DNA of 64,000 nt from Podospora comata (taxonomy: Eukaryota > Ascomycota > Sordariomycetes > Sordariales > Podosporaceae): contig CP071497.1 of the NCBI GenBank assembly GCA_017354895.1, positions 372,001-436,000 of the forward strand. The letters run 5' to 3'. The notes beneath the pieces were generated by a model. It did no database searches. It was not told the origin of the DNA and was given only the letters and a program-made list of their open reading frames with translations. A program made the translations under genes and the position numbers. This document shows positions 53,360 through 64,000 of the stretch, one piece after another. Position 1 is the stretch's first letter. Every line of letters begins with the position of its first letter.

Positions 53360-56300
53360 ATGTCGGGCGCCGAGGTCATCGGCATCATCTCTGGCATCAT
53401 CGCCATTGTCGACGCCACTGCGAAGGTCTACAATGCCGCCAACGATGCCTTAGGCCTCCCAGAAGCCTTCCGCGATATTGCGACACGGCTCCCTCTTGTC
53501 TGCAAAACCCTCCAGACTGTCTCCAGAAACCTCAATAACACCAACCCCGACGAAGAATATTGCAAGGCAATAAAGCCTGTCTTAGAGCGCTGCGAGAATA
53601 GGGCAACACAACTAGACAAAATATTTAAGAGTGTTGTGCCACAGGCTGATGCTTCGAGAATGGAGCGATACGTGCATGCGGTCCGTACCTTGGGTAAAGG
53701 AGACACAGTGGAGACGCTCATGAAGGGTATACTGGAGGATGTCCAACTTTTGACCAGCAGTCGCGTGGCGGAACTGCCCACAGAGACCAGTGTCGCGGCG
53801 GTAATACGGGAGGCAATAGAAGAAGTGTCAGCAATCCCGACATCGTTACCACAAGGTATCTCTCCCGGACCGATTGCTGAGGAAATCTCTAACATCGAAC
53901 AGGCATTCACTTCTCCGCTACCTGCGAAACCGAACGAGACTCCCTACTCAAAGACCTGAGGTGGACCGATCCCACCATCGACAAGCTACGTATTGAAAGA
54001 ACAAAGGGGCCTCTATACGAAGATTCGTCCCGCTGGATTCTCTCCCACCCCAATTACCAGAAGTGGCGAGACGGTGAAACCAAGCTACTCTGGATCAAGG
54101 GTGGTGCCGGCAAGGGGAAGACGATGCTGTTGGCCACAATCATTAAGCAACTTCAATCCCGAACCAAACCCGACCACACCCCCACTAGCTCGTCTTTGTC
54201 GTTCTTCTTCTGTCAGAATACTGACGACCGTTTAAACAATGCAGTCGCCATCCTGAAAGGGCTTATATACCTCTTGCTGATCCAGGACGTTAATCTTGTT
54301 TTATACCTTAAGACCGACTACGACCGAATGGGCAAGGAAATCTTCGACGTCACTAAAAACGCTAACGCCTTCGACGTACTGTCAAACGTATTTAGACAAA
54401 TGATCCAGCACTCGCGGTCGAAAACCGTCTACTTGGCTGTTGACGCTCTCGATGAATGCGAAGACGGCCTGCCGGGCCTCCTAGGCCTGATTAGAGACAC
54501 TGTCCTCCAACAAAACCGCCTGAAGTGGATCGTGACAAGCCGCAATGGAGTCGACATTGACGAGGGCCCCGCGCTAGAGAATCCAGGTGCAAAGTTAAGT
54601 CTGGAACTGAACTCGGAAGCCGTGTCTCAGGCGATCAAAGCCTACATCGAACACAAGGTAGACCAACTCCCGTCGCTTAGATCCGACCCTACTCAGCGAG
54701 ATAATGTCCAGCAAAAACTACTCGAGAAGGCTGAGGGTACCTTTTTATGGGTCGATTTAATCTTGCGATCTATCCATAGCGTCTTAGCTGATGATGCTGC
54801 TCGCCATATCGATGAGATACCGTCAGGTCTACCGCCGCTTTACGATAGGATGATGGGAGATATCGCCAAGTCTAGGGACGGCTACCGGGACGCGTGTCTT
54901 ACTGTGCTTTCAATCGCAACTTTAGCGTACCGCCCACTCCACATTCTCGAGCTCCGAACACTAGCCGGACTCGTATATGACACCGCTGATCTGGAGAAGA
55001 TTGTCGACATGTGCGGTTCCTTTCTTACGCTGGTAGAGAACCACGTTTATCCGATTCATCAGTCGGCCAAGGACTACCTAGTCAGCCACGCCGCCGTCGA
55101 TAAGATTTTCTCGTCTGGGAAACATGCTGTTCATCTCAGCATCGTCGAAAGATCCTTGGCCGCGATGGAGAACGCACTACGGCGAGACGTGTATCAACTG
55201 GTGCATCCAGGAACACTCATCCATGATATGAAGGCGCGGCCGCCCGCAAGTGATCCTTTACTTGGAGTGGGGTACTCCTGTGCATACTGGATTGACCACG
55301 TTTGTGAAGCGGACAAGGCCGAGTTACAAGGCTCGCGGCGTTATCGGCTAATAAAGACATTCAGGCAGGATGCCGCAGGATCCAAGAGTATCCGAATAAG
55401 AGAGTTGATCAAGACGTTCTTCCACCGCCATTTCCTGCACTGGCTTGAAGCTTTGAGTCTCCTCGGCGATATGGCGAACGGAGTCCTCTCTCTTACTAGG
55501 CTCAGAACCATTGTCGAGGTAAGTCCCAACTCCCTGCTAGTTCGAACAACGGAACTAAATGGCAAGATTAGACGAGGGGAGACGCTTTTATAAACCTCGT
55601 CGAAGACGCATATCGGTTTATTTTACTGAACCGGTGGATTATCGAACAGGCTCCACTACAGACATACGTATCAGCGCTGCTCTTCACTCCAGCTAACAGT
55701 ACCATCCGTCGATTATTCGCCGGAGAAGAACCTAGTTGGGTGCTAACGAAGCCAGTGGTCGAGCAAAACTGGAGTCCGTGTCTTCAAACATTCGAAGGCC
55801 ATAGCGGTTGTGTTTGGTCGGTAGCGTTCTCGCCGGATGGTAGCCGAATCGTATTGGCGTCGGACGACTGGACTATCTGGATCTGGGAAGCGAAATCGGG
55901 CAAAGAGGTACGGAAGCTCGAAGGCCATAGCGGTTGGGTTCGGTCGGTAGCGTTCTCGCCGGATAGTAGCCGAATTGTATCGGCGTCGAACGATCAGACT
56001 ATCCGGATCTGGGAAGCGAAATCGGGCAAAGAGGTACGGAAGCTCGAAGGCCATAGTGGTTGCGTTGAGTCGGTAGCGTTCTCGCCGGATGGTAGCCGAA
56101 TTGTATCGGCATCGAACGACTGGACTATCCGGATCTGGGAAGCGAAATCGGGCAAAGAGGTACGGAAGCTCGAAGGCCATAGTGGTTGCGTTCAGTCGGT
56201 AGCGTTCTCGCCAGATGGTAGCCGAATTATATCGGCGTCGAACGATCAGACTATCCGGATCTGGGAAACGAAATCGGGCAAAGAAGTACGGAAGCTCGAA

Positions 56301-57602
56301 GGCCATAGTGGTTGGGTTCAGTCGGTAGCGTTCTCGCCGGATGGTAGCCGAATTGTATCGGCGTCGAACGACTGGACTATCCGGATCTGGGAAGCGAAAT
56401 CGGGCAAAGAGGTACGGAAGCTCGAAGGCCATAGCGGTTGGGTTTTATCGGTAGCGTTCTCGCTGGATGGTAGTCGAATCGTATCGGCATCGAACGATCA
56501 GACTATTCGGATCTGGGAAACGAAATCGGGCAAAGAGGTACGGAAGCTCGAAGGCCATAGTGGTTGGGTTGAGTCGGTAACGTTCTCGCCGGATGGTAGC
56601 CGAATCGTATCGGCGTCGAACGATCAGACTATCCGGATCTGGGAAACGAAATCAGGTAAAGAGGTACGGAAGCCCGAAGGCCATAGTGGTTGGGTTCAGT
56701 CGGTAGCGTTCTCGCCGGATGGTAGCCGAATTATATCGGCGTCGAACGATCAGACTATTCGGATCTGGGAAGCGAAATCGGGCAAAGAGGTACGGAAGCT
56801 CGAAGGCCATAGCGGTTGGATTCAGTCGGTAGCATTCTCGCCGGATAATAGCCGAATTATATCGGCGTCGAACGATCAGACTATCCGGATCTGGGAAGCG
56901 AAATCGGGAAAAGAGGTACGGAAGCTCGAAGGCCATAGCAGTTGGGTTATATCGGTAGCGTTCTCACCGGATGGTAGCCGAATTGTATCGGCGTCGAGAG
57001 ATCAGACTATCCGGATCTGGGAAGGGAAATCGGGCAAAGAGGTACGGAAGCTCGAAGGCCATAGCCGTTGGGTTCTATCGGTAGCGTTCTCGCCGGATAA
57101 TAGCCGAATCGTATCGGCGTCGAACGATCAGACTATCCGGATCTGGGAAGCGAAATCGGGCAAAGAGGTACAGAAGCTCGAATGCCATAGCGGTTGGGCT
57201 CTATCGGTAGCGTTCTCGCCGGATAGTAGCCGAATCGTATCGGCGTCGAACGATCAGACTATCCGGATCTGGGAAGCGGCCTCGGGAAGCTGCCTTGAAG
57301 CTATCAATGTCGGTACCTCCGTAACACACGTATCGTTTGACGGTACCAGCCACCGCCTCATTACCAATGCCGGGTATATTAAAATAGCTACAGCTACGGA
57401 AAGCCCAATTCAGCCTGACGATCCAAGGTGGCATGGGTATGGCTTAGGACAGGATGGGTCCTGGATTATTTGCAACGGCCGAAAAGTGTTATGGCTACCA
57501 CTGGAATACCGCGCGCGCTGTTCTGCCATCCAAGGGCGGATGATATCCATTGGCTGTGATTCGGGACGTGTTTTTACGATTGGTTTCTTGCGAGATGTTT
57601 AA
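53360..57602 (+). CDS. NLR-type immune receptor: SesA - NACHT - 12 x WD40
   Basis: Exons 53360-53855, 53903-55518 and 55572-57602 give 1,380 residues without breaks. Residues 1-120 (SGAEVIGIISGIIAIVDATAKVY) are a SesA-type N-terminal helical domain. A NACHT NTPase follows: the segment LLKDLRWTDPTIDK, P-loop GGAGKGKT at 232-239 in LLWIKGGAGKGKTMLL, and Walker B VYLAVDALDECED. Residues 779-1282 are twelve WD40 repeats of exactly 42 residues, ending in a diverged strand. This is the architecture of the Podospora NWD family, which includes the heterokaryon-incompatibility genes het-d, het-e and het-r; those carry a HET effector domain, this one SesA. The repeats should form a ligand-binding propeller and are expected to vary between strains. 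Cytosolic. Ligand and downstream partner unknown. Confidence 0.92.
55794..57305 (+). repeat. Twelve tandem 126-bp units encoding WD40 repeats
   Basis: Twelve 126-bp units, nearly identical at DNA level, fill 1,512 bp without a gap. In the 42-residue unit starting EGHSG, changes concentrate at positions 5 (G/S/R), 6 (C/W), 8 (W/R/E/Q/L/I), 16 (G/S/N), 24 (N/D/R), 26 (Q/W) and 33 (A/T/G); position 8 has at least six different residues. Most other positions are constant, which indicates concerted evolution with selection on a few exposed sites. Unit 1 and unit 12 are the most diverged. Confidence 0.95.
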
Positions 57603-59403
57603 TACATTTCGAGTCGCTTTAACTTATCCGTAACATTTTGTTAAAATGCAGCACTTATTCGTGGAATTTCCCAGCAATCTCAACATCATTGATTCTGCGC
57701 CCACAAGGCTCCCAACGGCTGCCAGAACTCCTGACCAGACCTCCGAGCAATAGCATTATGCTATAGATCACAAGGGGACTTCAGAAGCCTCACGATGCGA
57801 TACGAGTACCTTATCGGCAACCTGAGCCCCTTGTGACCTTACCGAACCATGGATCCAAGCCAACTGGGGCCACTGAGCGATAGGGAGCGATAAGGATGAT
57901 AGGGAAGTTCAGGTGCTCATTAAGAGCCCTTTTCCTGTTGTGATGGTTTTCTTGCTTCTTTCTCTCCTTAAGATAAGTCAAGTTAGTTAATACAACTGGT
58001 TATTTACAGTATTTTACGTGTGAAACCATAATATATCAGTACACTACTTTCTGTATTTATAGATAACTACTTTCTGTTGCGCTTTTTTGCTTCGACAATT
58101 ACGTCGCCGTATTTAGTAGCACAGTTCGAGGCTCGCCAGCTTTTGGGTAACTGCTTCACCCTCTTGAGACTTCTGCATTAGCAGCGCTCTCATCGACCAA
58201 ATTCAACATTACTCTATATCTTGAACGTTATAAACCGATTTTTAGTCAACTTGTAGTCTGAATATTATTTTCGAATCAAAGCCGAAAATAATCGTGTGGG
58301 AGAGAGGGGTGGGATACCGCTCGTTAACCATACACCCTGGAAGCGAGTTTGAAAACGGCAAAAAATTTCCCTCGACACAACAATACACTCTTGATGGCTG
58401 CCTATGTGACGAACACCTTTTATACGTGCCTTTTTGATGCACGTGTGATTGCAACAGTGATTCAACCCAAATTCTAACCACTACCACTTTCATGTTTTTC
58501 TGAGCCCATACGCATGACTTGTTTCAACTATCAATGAGCTCGATCGTGATTTCATGGATGGACAGGTTGTGTTGGATTGACCGAGGGAATCTGCAGATGG
58601 TCAGACGTCAGTGACAAACCTGGACGACGCAAGGCACTCACAATCATCCTGCCATTTGCTATCAGGGATTCCGAGGAGTGCCAAACTGGCAGTTCTCTTC
58701 TCTAGGAAGGATCTGGCCAGAGATTGCTCCGCAGGCGGTAGGGTTTGCTTGCTGTCTTTGCTGCTGCTCGCCATCTTGAGGATCGGGTTGGGGGTAAATG
58801 CTACAGACCTTCACTACGAGATAGCCCATTCTTTACCTTTGTAAACATCGCTGATATAGGAGAGTCTTGTTACACAGGATCGGGGTTTATTTCTACATTC
58901 GGGAATGTTAGCGACACGGGGAGCCGGAGCTGTCTCTCCGCCAGTACCAGGGACCACGATAATGTCTGTACGCGTTGAAGTGCACTTTCGGGCCCGGGGA
59001 ACCAGCTCCGTCACGTTGTCTATCACCACAGACGCTGTGAACCAAGAACATGCCAGCAAGCCTCATCTTTAAGGTGGTTCCCTGGTGATGGCTGACTAAG
59101 TTGTCAACGCCAAGGCACTGCCGCTGTTCCTCTAGGGCGTGGGGGATGTTATGACCTCAACAACATGGCATGGCGTTACTATTACAGTCTTCGGTGAGGA
59201 TAAACAAGGCGGATCCCTGTGAATTCTTGAAGACCAATGAGTCGACCCCAACCAACTGTGATCATGATGAAGAATATCTCCTCATAAATTGTTTGAAGAT
59301 CTGCAACGTCCTGTGAATTTTCACCGACTCACAAGTCTCGTAAAAGATACGGATTGGTTACCGACTGACAGCCTAGTTTGGCAGGTATCTACCTTGCCAG
59401 AAC
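57603..59403. other. Intergenic, 1.8 kb, no supported gene
   Basis: Short frames, some with hydrophobic stretches (near 58,740), show no credible gene structure. AT-rich near 57,960-58,110. Confidence 0.35.
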
Positions 59404-61157
59404 CTAATACACATAGATGAAGTCTTCGTTCTTGACGTCGGTCATGTCCCGTAAAGCATTGTCCTCTTCCAGCGCCTTTGGCTTTACGCCAGCACCTGCC
59501 TCCTCAAGCTCTGCCGCCTTGCCGCTTTCCACTTGACCTTTTCCAAACATGGACTCGTCAACAAGCACGGCATTCTTGCCCAACTCTTCCCGACGCTTGG
59601 CATGCCGGCGGTTCAGGTACATGAGGTAGAATGGGATGAGTCTGCCAAGGTCTTGTCAGCCACTGCGTTACGCATGTCAGGTATCCTTGTCACTTACATC
59701 GCTAGCGCCGCTACCAACACCAACATGACGAGGTTAGATATCAAGCCCGGTCGATACAAAGGGGCATGATCGACAGAGTACAGCAGTGGGCCGATAATGT
59801 TACCAGTACACATCCCGATGAACACCATGCCCGACGTGCACTTCTTCTTGGTGTCACCGCCAGTGTTCTGCGCCTGCCACGCGTAAATCAACGGCGTGAT
59901 GGCAGCCATGCATGACACCAAGTAGTACCCAAACAACAACACCCCTTTCTGTTCGCGAGGGACAGTCAACATGATAATCGTGCCCACAATGGGCAACACG
60001 CAGACCCCCGCAATGGTCAGTCCCTTGTGCTTGAACCTCGTGGCGACCCATCCCGAGGCAATGATGACAATGAACTGGATAGCCCCAAACGGGATGTTGA
60101 ACAAGATGGCCTCGAACTTGGTGTATCCAAACGATTTGACGATGAGACTGCCAAAAGTTCCAATACCTCCACTCACAATCCTGCCATGTCCTGTCAGCAA
60201 TCCTCTCCCCATGACACGTCAGAACAAAACTTACGAAATCGCAACAACAATGACAAACCAACACCAAGTCTTCAAATCCAGCAAACTCTCCCACACATGC
60301 TCCCACCTCCACTTCCCGCTCGACACCCCCATCTGGTTCGCCCTCAACCTCTCCACCGCAATCACCTTTTCCCTCTCGGTCAAATACTTGGCCTCCATCG
60401 GCGAATCCGGCATAAAAGCCAGCACCACCCCCGCATACACCACCGTCAACAACCCACAAAACAGAAAAATAATCTGGTACTTGAACATCACCCCACTCTC
60501 AATATGTCCCAGCCCATAGGTAAACAGGCTCCCGACTATCGCGGTGATCCCGTTCATCGCATTCCAGTAACTCGTCCGCAGCGTCTGCTCCCCCCTCCTC
60601 CACCACATCTGCGTGACGGCGATGCAGCTCGGTGCGATCATGGCCTCGAAGCTGCCCAGCATGAAGCGGAGTCCGAGCAAAGACTGGAAACTGGTACAAG
60701 CAGCCATGATGGCCTGTGATGAACCCCACAGGAAGATAGCAGAGGCGATGACTTTCCCGTTGGGGAACTTGACCAAGATGAAAGCGGCGAGGGGCTGCAT
60801 CACCAGCTGGGCGATGTAAAGGATTGAGCCGAGCCATGAGTACTGCTGCCCGACGAGCTTGGCGTCTTCGGTGATGCCGAAGATGGAGACGTAGGACAGG
60901 GAGGATTTGTCGAGCTGTTGGAAGAAGTAAGCGCCGAGGAGGAGGGGGAGGATGCGCGTGTCGATGCGGCGGAGGACGTGGCGCTCTTCGTCGCAGGTGA
61001 AGGTCGTGTCGGTTTGGGCGTGGGCTTGGAGGAAGGTGGTGGCTTTGTCGGTGGGGGTGTCTGTGATGGGGGCAGGGCTGATTTCGTCCGTTGCGAGTGC
61101 TGCTGCTGGTGCTGCTGCTGGCCCATGGGCTGGCTGAGATTTATCTGGGGTGGTCAT
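59404..61157 (-). CDS. MFS transporter, allantoate permease (Dal5)-like
   Basis: Exons 61157-60235, 60180-59698 and 59641-59404 give 547 residues; the ATG at 61157 is the first in frame. About twelve membrane spans form two halves. Anion:cation symporter features include RRIDTRILPLLLGAYFFQQLDKSSLSYVSIFG at the start of span 1 (quoted in parts: RRIDTRILPLLL, DKSSLSYVSIFG), the SYWNAMNGITAIVGSLFTYG stretch, and MPDSPMEAKYLTEREK in the central loop. The C-terminal tail is long and charged. Family members carry allantoate, ureidosuccinate, nicotinate, pantothenate or related anions at the plasma membrane. The exact substrate cannot be told. Cytosolic N-terminus is Ala/Pro-rich low complexity. Confidence 0.9.
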
Positions 61158-62024
61158 TGCTGGCTGATTCGACCCTGAGGCTCTGAAATGACCGAGTGAC
61201 AAATGAGGACTGTATGAGCTTGTGAAACCAGACTGGCACCATGTCCATGGACCTGAAAAGAGGGGATTGATCGACTGAAAGGTGAAGAGGAGGTGGTTGA
61301 GGGTCTATCGCTGCTATTTACACCGAGATATATGCAGATCATATGGTAGTTCGGCAGTGATGGGCCAAGAGTTTGGATCTATGGCAGCCAGAGGGTATCA
61401 TTCCCGGCACGGAAGCTACTTCAATGCAACAGACCATAGCTGTGCATATCCACGAAGGACAATGTGTCTATTCATTGGTGGGAATTCAGGCTGATATTGA
61501 ATGAGCGAGAAAGGCCAGTTGTATGACCATTGGATAGATACCACCGTTGCCGTAGGCTATATCTGTTGACTTCCGTATTAGTATCAAGGGCAAAACCGTT
61601 GCTACGTCACGGAGATCGTTGCTATTGTCATGGACGATGTGTGGGGGCCCCTGAATTCCCTGAATGGACCCACCTAAATTTGTTGAGCCAAATAAACACC
61701 TGGTGAAGTGATTCATGGCATCATTGCCTCATCTGGCCTGTGTGGCCTATCGAATGGAATTCTCCATGAGTGATGATGGAAATAATCCGTGGTGGAAGAA
61801 AACAGAGCTGATGAAGTGGTTCACAGAAAAGTTGATATTCTGAGCTGTGCAGCCAACAACGCCAAGCATTATCCTTCCAGGCAGCAATGGCGATGTAGGT
61901 TTGGCCGAGGTGTTGGTTGAACAAAAACACTCAACCCGCATAAAGACCGCTCCCGCCCAGAATTTAGTTTCTACTTCCACTCCATGTTCAACTGAACAGC
62001 ACACAAACCAGCTTAAGCCCCATC
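61158..62024. promoter_or_regulatory. Divergent region between the permease and a hypothetical gene
   Basis: 867 bases between divergent starts; no other gene seen. Confidence 0.4.
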
Positions 62025-63112
62025 ATGTCCTTAGACTCGCCTCCGACCTCAAGCGATAACCCAGAGGAGAATGCCCCGGCCTGGGGCAGTTTGCCTGTGG
62101 AACAATACATTCTGGTACTCTCCTGAACAATAAACAACACAAGAAGTGCGACTGACTCAATCAATCTGTGTAGCAAAATTGGAACGCCGACTCTCCACAG
62201 CCTGTCGCAGAGCAACGTGATGCACTCGTCAAAGCGTTCATCAACGAAGATGTCATCGGACCAGAGTATCAGTCAATCACACACGTTCCAACTCAACAGG
62301 AAATCAACACCATCTTGAAACCTTGGCGCCCGCAGAAAATCCGCGCCATTGCCGCTAAACACCTGAGTATCTCATGGCCTGATTTCAAGAATGAAGGGTT
62401 CTGCGTCTTACGAACCTGGTATCAGGGCGGTGAAGAAGCCGACGCAAAACTGGACGAGTGGTTCGGCTATGATGAGCTCAAGGGCTTGTCCGAGGTCGAG
62501 ATCGAGGAAACTTTGTTAGACCGCGACCGCGAAGGAGGCAACAAGATGAAAATGAAACCAAAGAATAGGTGGTGGATGGTCCTCGACGACAAAGACATGT
62601 TTGATGTGGAGGACGAGAACAACGACGACGACTGGCTGGACGTGTACAAGATCCTTCCTGAACTGGCGGCCCCTTCGGTGCATCGGGGATTCAACGTCAT
62701 TGACGCACTCGACAACCTGCGCTTAGACGGCACCCCCTACCCGAGAAAGAGCGAGCCGAGCGAAGAGGCGTACGAGGATGCAGTCCTGGAAGTGGCGAGT
62801 GGGGGTCTTCGATACCCGCTTGTCATCCTAGATCAGGAGGCTTTCGAGACGGGCCAAATATACCTTGTGTGGAGGGATGCCAAAGGAAAGGTGGTCAAGG
62901 ATATCCGTGATGACATCGCAGGGCTGCCATACCTTCAGCATGATATCCATCGTGTTTGTGCGTATGAGATAGAGTGGTGGACTGAGGCGTGCTTTGGAAA
63001 GCAATACGACATCCATGGGAAAAAGGGAAAGATGATGCGGAAGCTGCTGCCTTTGGTGAAGGAAGCAGCGAAGCAGACGATGGCACACAATGCAGCGATG
63101 TACGGATGGTGA
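62025..63112 (+). CDS. Hypothetical protein
   Basis: Exons 62025-62114 and 62174-63112 join in phase (GTACTC donor, TAG acceptor) to 342 residues. No signal peptide or membrane span. The N-terminus contains ITHVPTQQEINTILKPWRP; the middle is acidic (DKDMFDVEDENNDDDWLDVYK); the C-terminal part is basic and helical (GKKGKMMRKLLPLVKEAAKQ). I recognise no domain. Balanced composition, a consistent intron and ordinary codon use make it a real gene, probably cytosolic or nuclear and confined to fungi. It is divergent from the permease. Confidence 0.65.
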
Positions 63113-63552
63113 AGTTGCCAAGTCGTTGGTTCGATGCTCGAATATTCGAGGGACTTGTGTTCTGTGAAGGCCTTTTGTTCCCCTGAAGATCGAACCACCA
63201 TCTTGAATGGAATTGTCTCGTATAGTACTAGCCAGTTTCCACGAGTTGTTGCTGTGCCTCATAGAACACCAACAACTGCGGCGGAAATAGCACTAGCAAT
63301 ATGTTCCTGATGATAGACGGCGGTAGCTTCCCGGTCTGTAATAATGCAATGACCTTGTGCAGAATATTGAAGGTAAGCACTGTTGTTGGCCCTAGGGGAG
63401 TCGCACATTCCTCAAGATAAAATGGACAAACTCTGCATCGCACTTGTTGCGGCTTTGTTGGTGGGGGAAATCTGATTCACGACGTCATACCTCGTTACGC
63501 CCGCGCATGATAAAATAGTCAACCGAACATCGTTTCTACAGCTTCTTTTACC
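63113..63552. other. Intergenic, 440 bp, nothing recognised
   Basis: Between two rightward genes; holds a 3' end and a promoter. Confidence 0.35.
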
Positions 63553-64000
63553 ATGGAAAACATTGTTTTCAGTCCTGATCTTACCATTGCCGATAATGTG
63601 GTTCTTGAAAACCTCAGCGGCGAGATCGAGATTGGGCTCCTCGGGGCAAACCTCGAGTCGATCAAAGGTACCTTAATTATTGAGACGACGCCCTCCTTTT
63701 GATTTCCAAATTACATGAGTAATCGCTGACAGGTTGTTGAATACAGCCCAAAGAGACTCTCGTGACATAAGCGCTCTGCAATCATTTAACGACCCGAAGA
63801 GCCAGTTCTTCGACCCTACCATCCTCTCGACCTACGATCTTCGACACCTGCGCCGTACACTGCCTGTCATCGTCGGCAAGAATGTAGTAGCGCCATACAT
63901 TGCATCGGCACGTCGCATCGTGCGCCATGAGACGGATGTGGTCATGGCGACACACCTGATCCTCTACTTCAGCACCTCGGTGCCCAGCGCCATTTGGCTG
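63553..64000 (+). CDS. Hypothetical protein, N-terminal part, cut by right edge
   Basis: Exon 1 63553-63667 and exon 2 from 63747 to the window end, joined in phase by a 79-nt intron (GTACCT donor, ACAG acceptor), give 122 residues so far. The N-terminus (MENIVFSPDLTIADNVVLEN) is acidic. The later part contains DPTILSTYDLRHLRRTLPVI and a hydrophobic stretch near the edge (MATHLILYFSTSVPSAIWL) that may be a first membrane span. The family is not recognised; a membrane enzyme is possible. The 3' part lies outside the window. Confidence 0.5.

Noticed and set aside
55743-56936. Long periodic open frames on the minus strand across the WD40 repeats
   Set aside because: They repeat every 42 residues only because the sense DNA repeats every 126 bp; no independent gene signal.
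55794-57305. CRISPR-like regular array
   Set aside because: The 126-bp units are contiguous, in frame and encode WD40 repeats; there are no spacers and the genome is fungal.
58611-58978. Two overlapping 77-codon frames with a hydrophobic stretch
   Set aside because: No splice structure, no conserved motif, and both frames are open together, as expected by chance.

Overview
The window is nuclear DNA of a filamentous ascomycete, almost certainly of the Podospora anserina species complex (Sordariales). The CBM35-GH26 mannanase at 38,722-40,187 agrees, as far as I can recall, with characterised P. anserina Man26A, including the position of its two catalytic glutamates once a 20-residue signal peptide is removed. 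Short (about 45-80 nt) introns, an NLR of the NACHT-WD40 type with near-identical repeats and decayed LTR elements fit the same group. All gene models below were spliced by hand from the sequence; exon borders are given where both splice sites and reading phase agree.

Layout. 1-7.2 kb: conserved housekeeping genes (APC1 running off the left edge, VPS41, a GST/eEF1B-gamma-like protein), then a tRNA-Ala(AGC) with a 12-nt intron. 9.8-13.8 kb: a divergent pair of flavin-dependent monooxygenase-type genes, a DszC/SfnB-like protein and an SfnG-type dimethylsulfone monooxygenase, which look like a sulfur-scavenging module; they are followed by an SGNH hydrolase and a secreted protein joining a jacalin-like lectin, an aerolysin-like region and a LysM domain. 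18.9-20.7 kb: a decayed LTR island. 21.4-24.2 kb: tandemly duplicated secreted, probably GPI-anchored proteins. 25.6-28.0 kb: an intracellular V8/trypsin-like protease with a repeated C-terminal region. 30.8-42.3 kb: metabolic genes (tetrahydroxynaphthalene reductase, phenylalanine ammonia-lyase type lyase, Mae1-like transporter, sterol-desaturase-like hydroxylase, mannanase, cytochrome P450).

43.4-57.6 kb is an accessory island: a hypothetical gene with a frame problem, the relic of a family-2 glycosyltransferase, a nuclease-like and a kinase-like gene separated by a solo LTR with clean target-site duplication, a small Cys-rich gene, a Ty1/copia Gag fossil, and an intact SesA-NACHT-WD40 NLR with 12 near-identical 42-residue repeats. 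59.4-64 kb returns to ordinary genes: a Dal5-like permease, a hypothetical protein and the start of a gene cut by the right edge.

The most interesting items are the sulfone-type monooxygenase pair, the jacalin/aerolysin-like/LysM protein, the protease with repeated C-terminal units, the LTR-split nuclease/kinase locus and the NLR. No database searches could be run; family calls rest on motif and pattern recognition.
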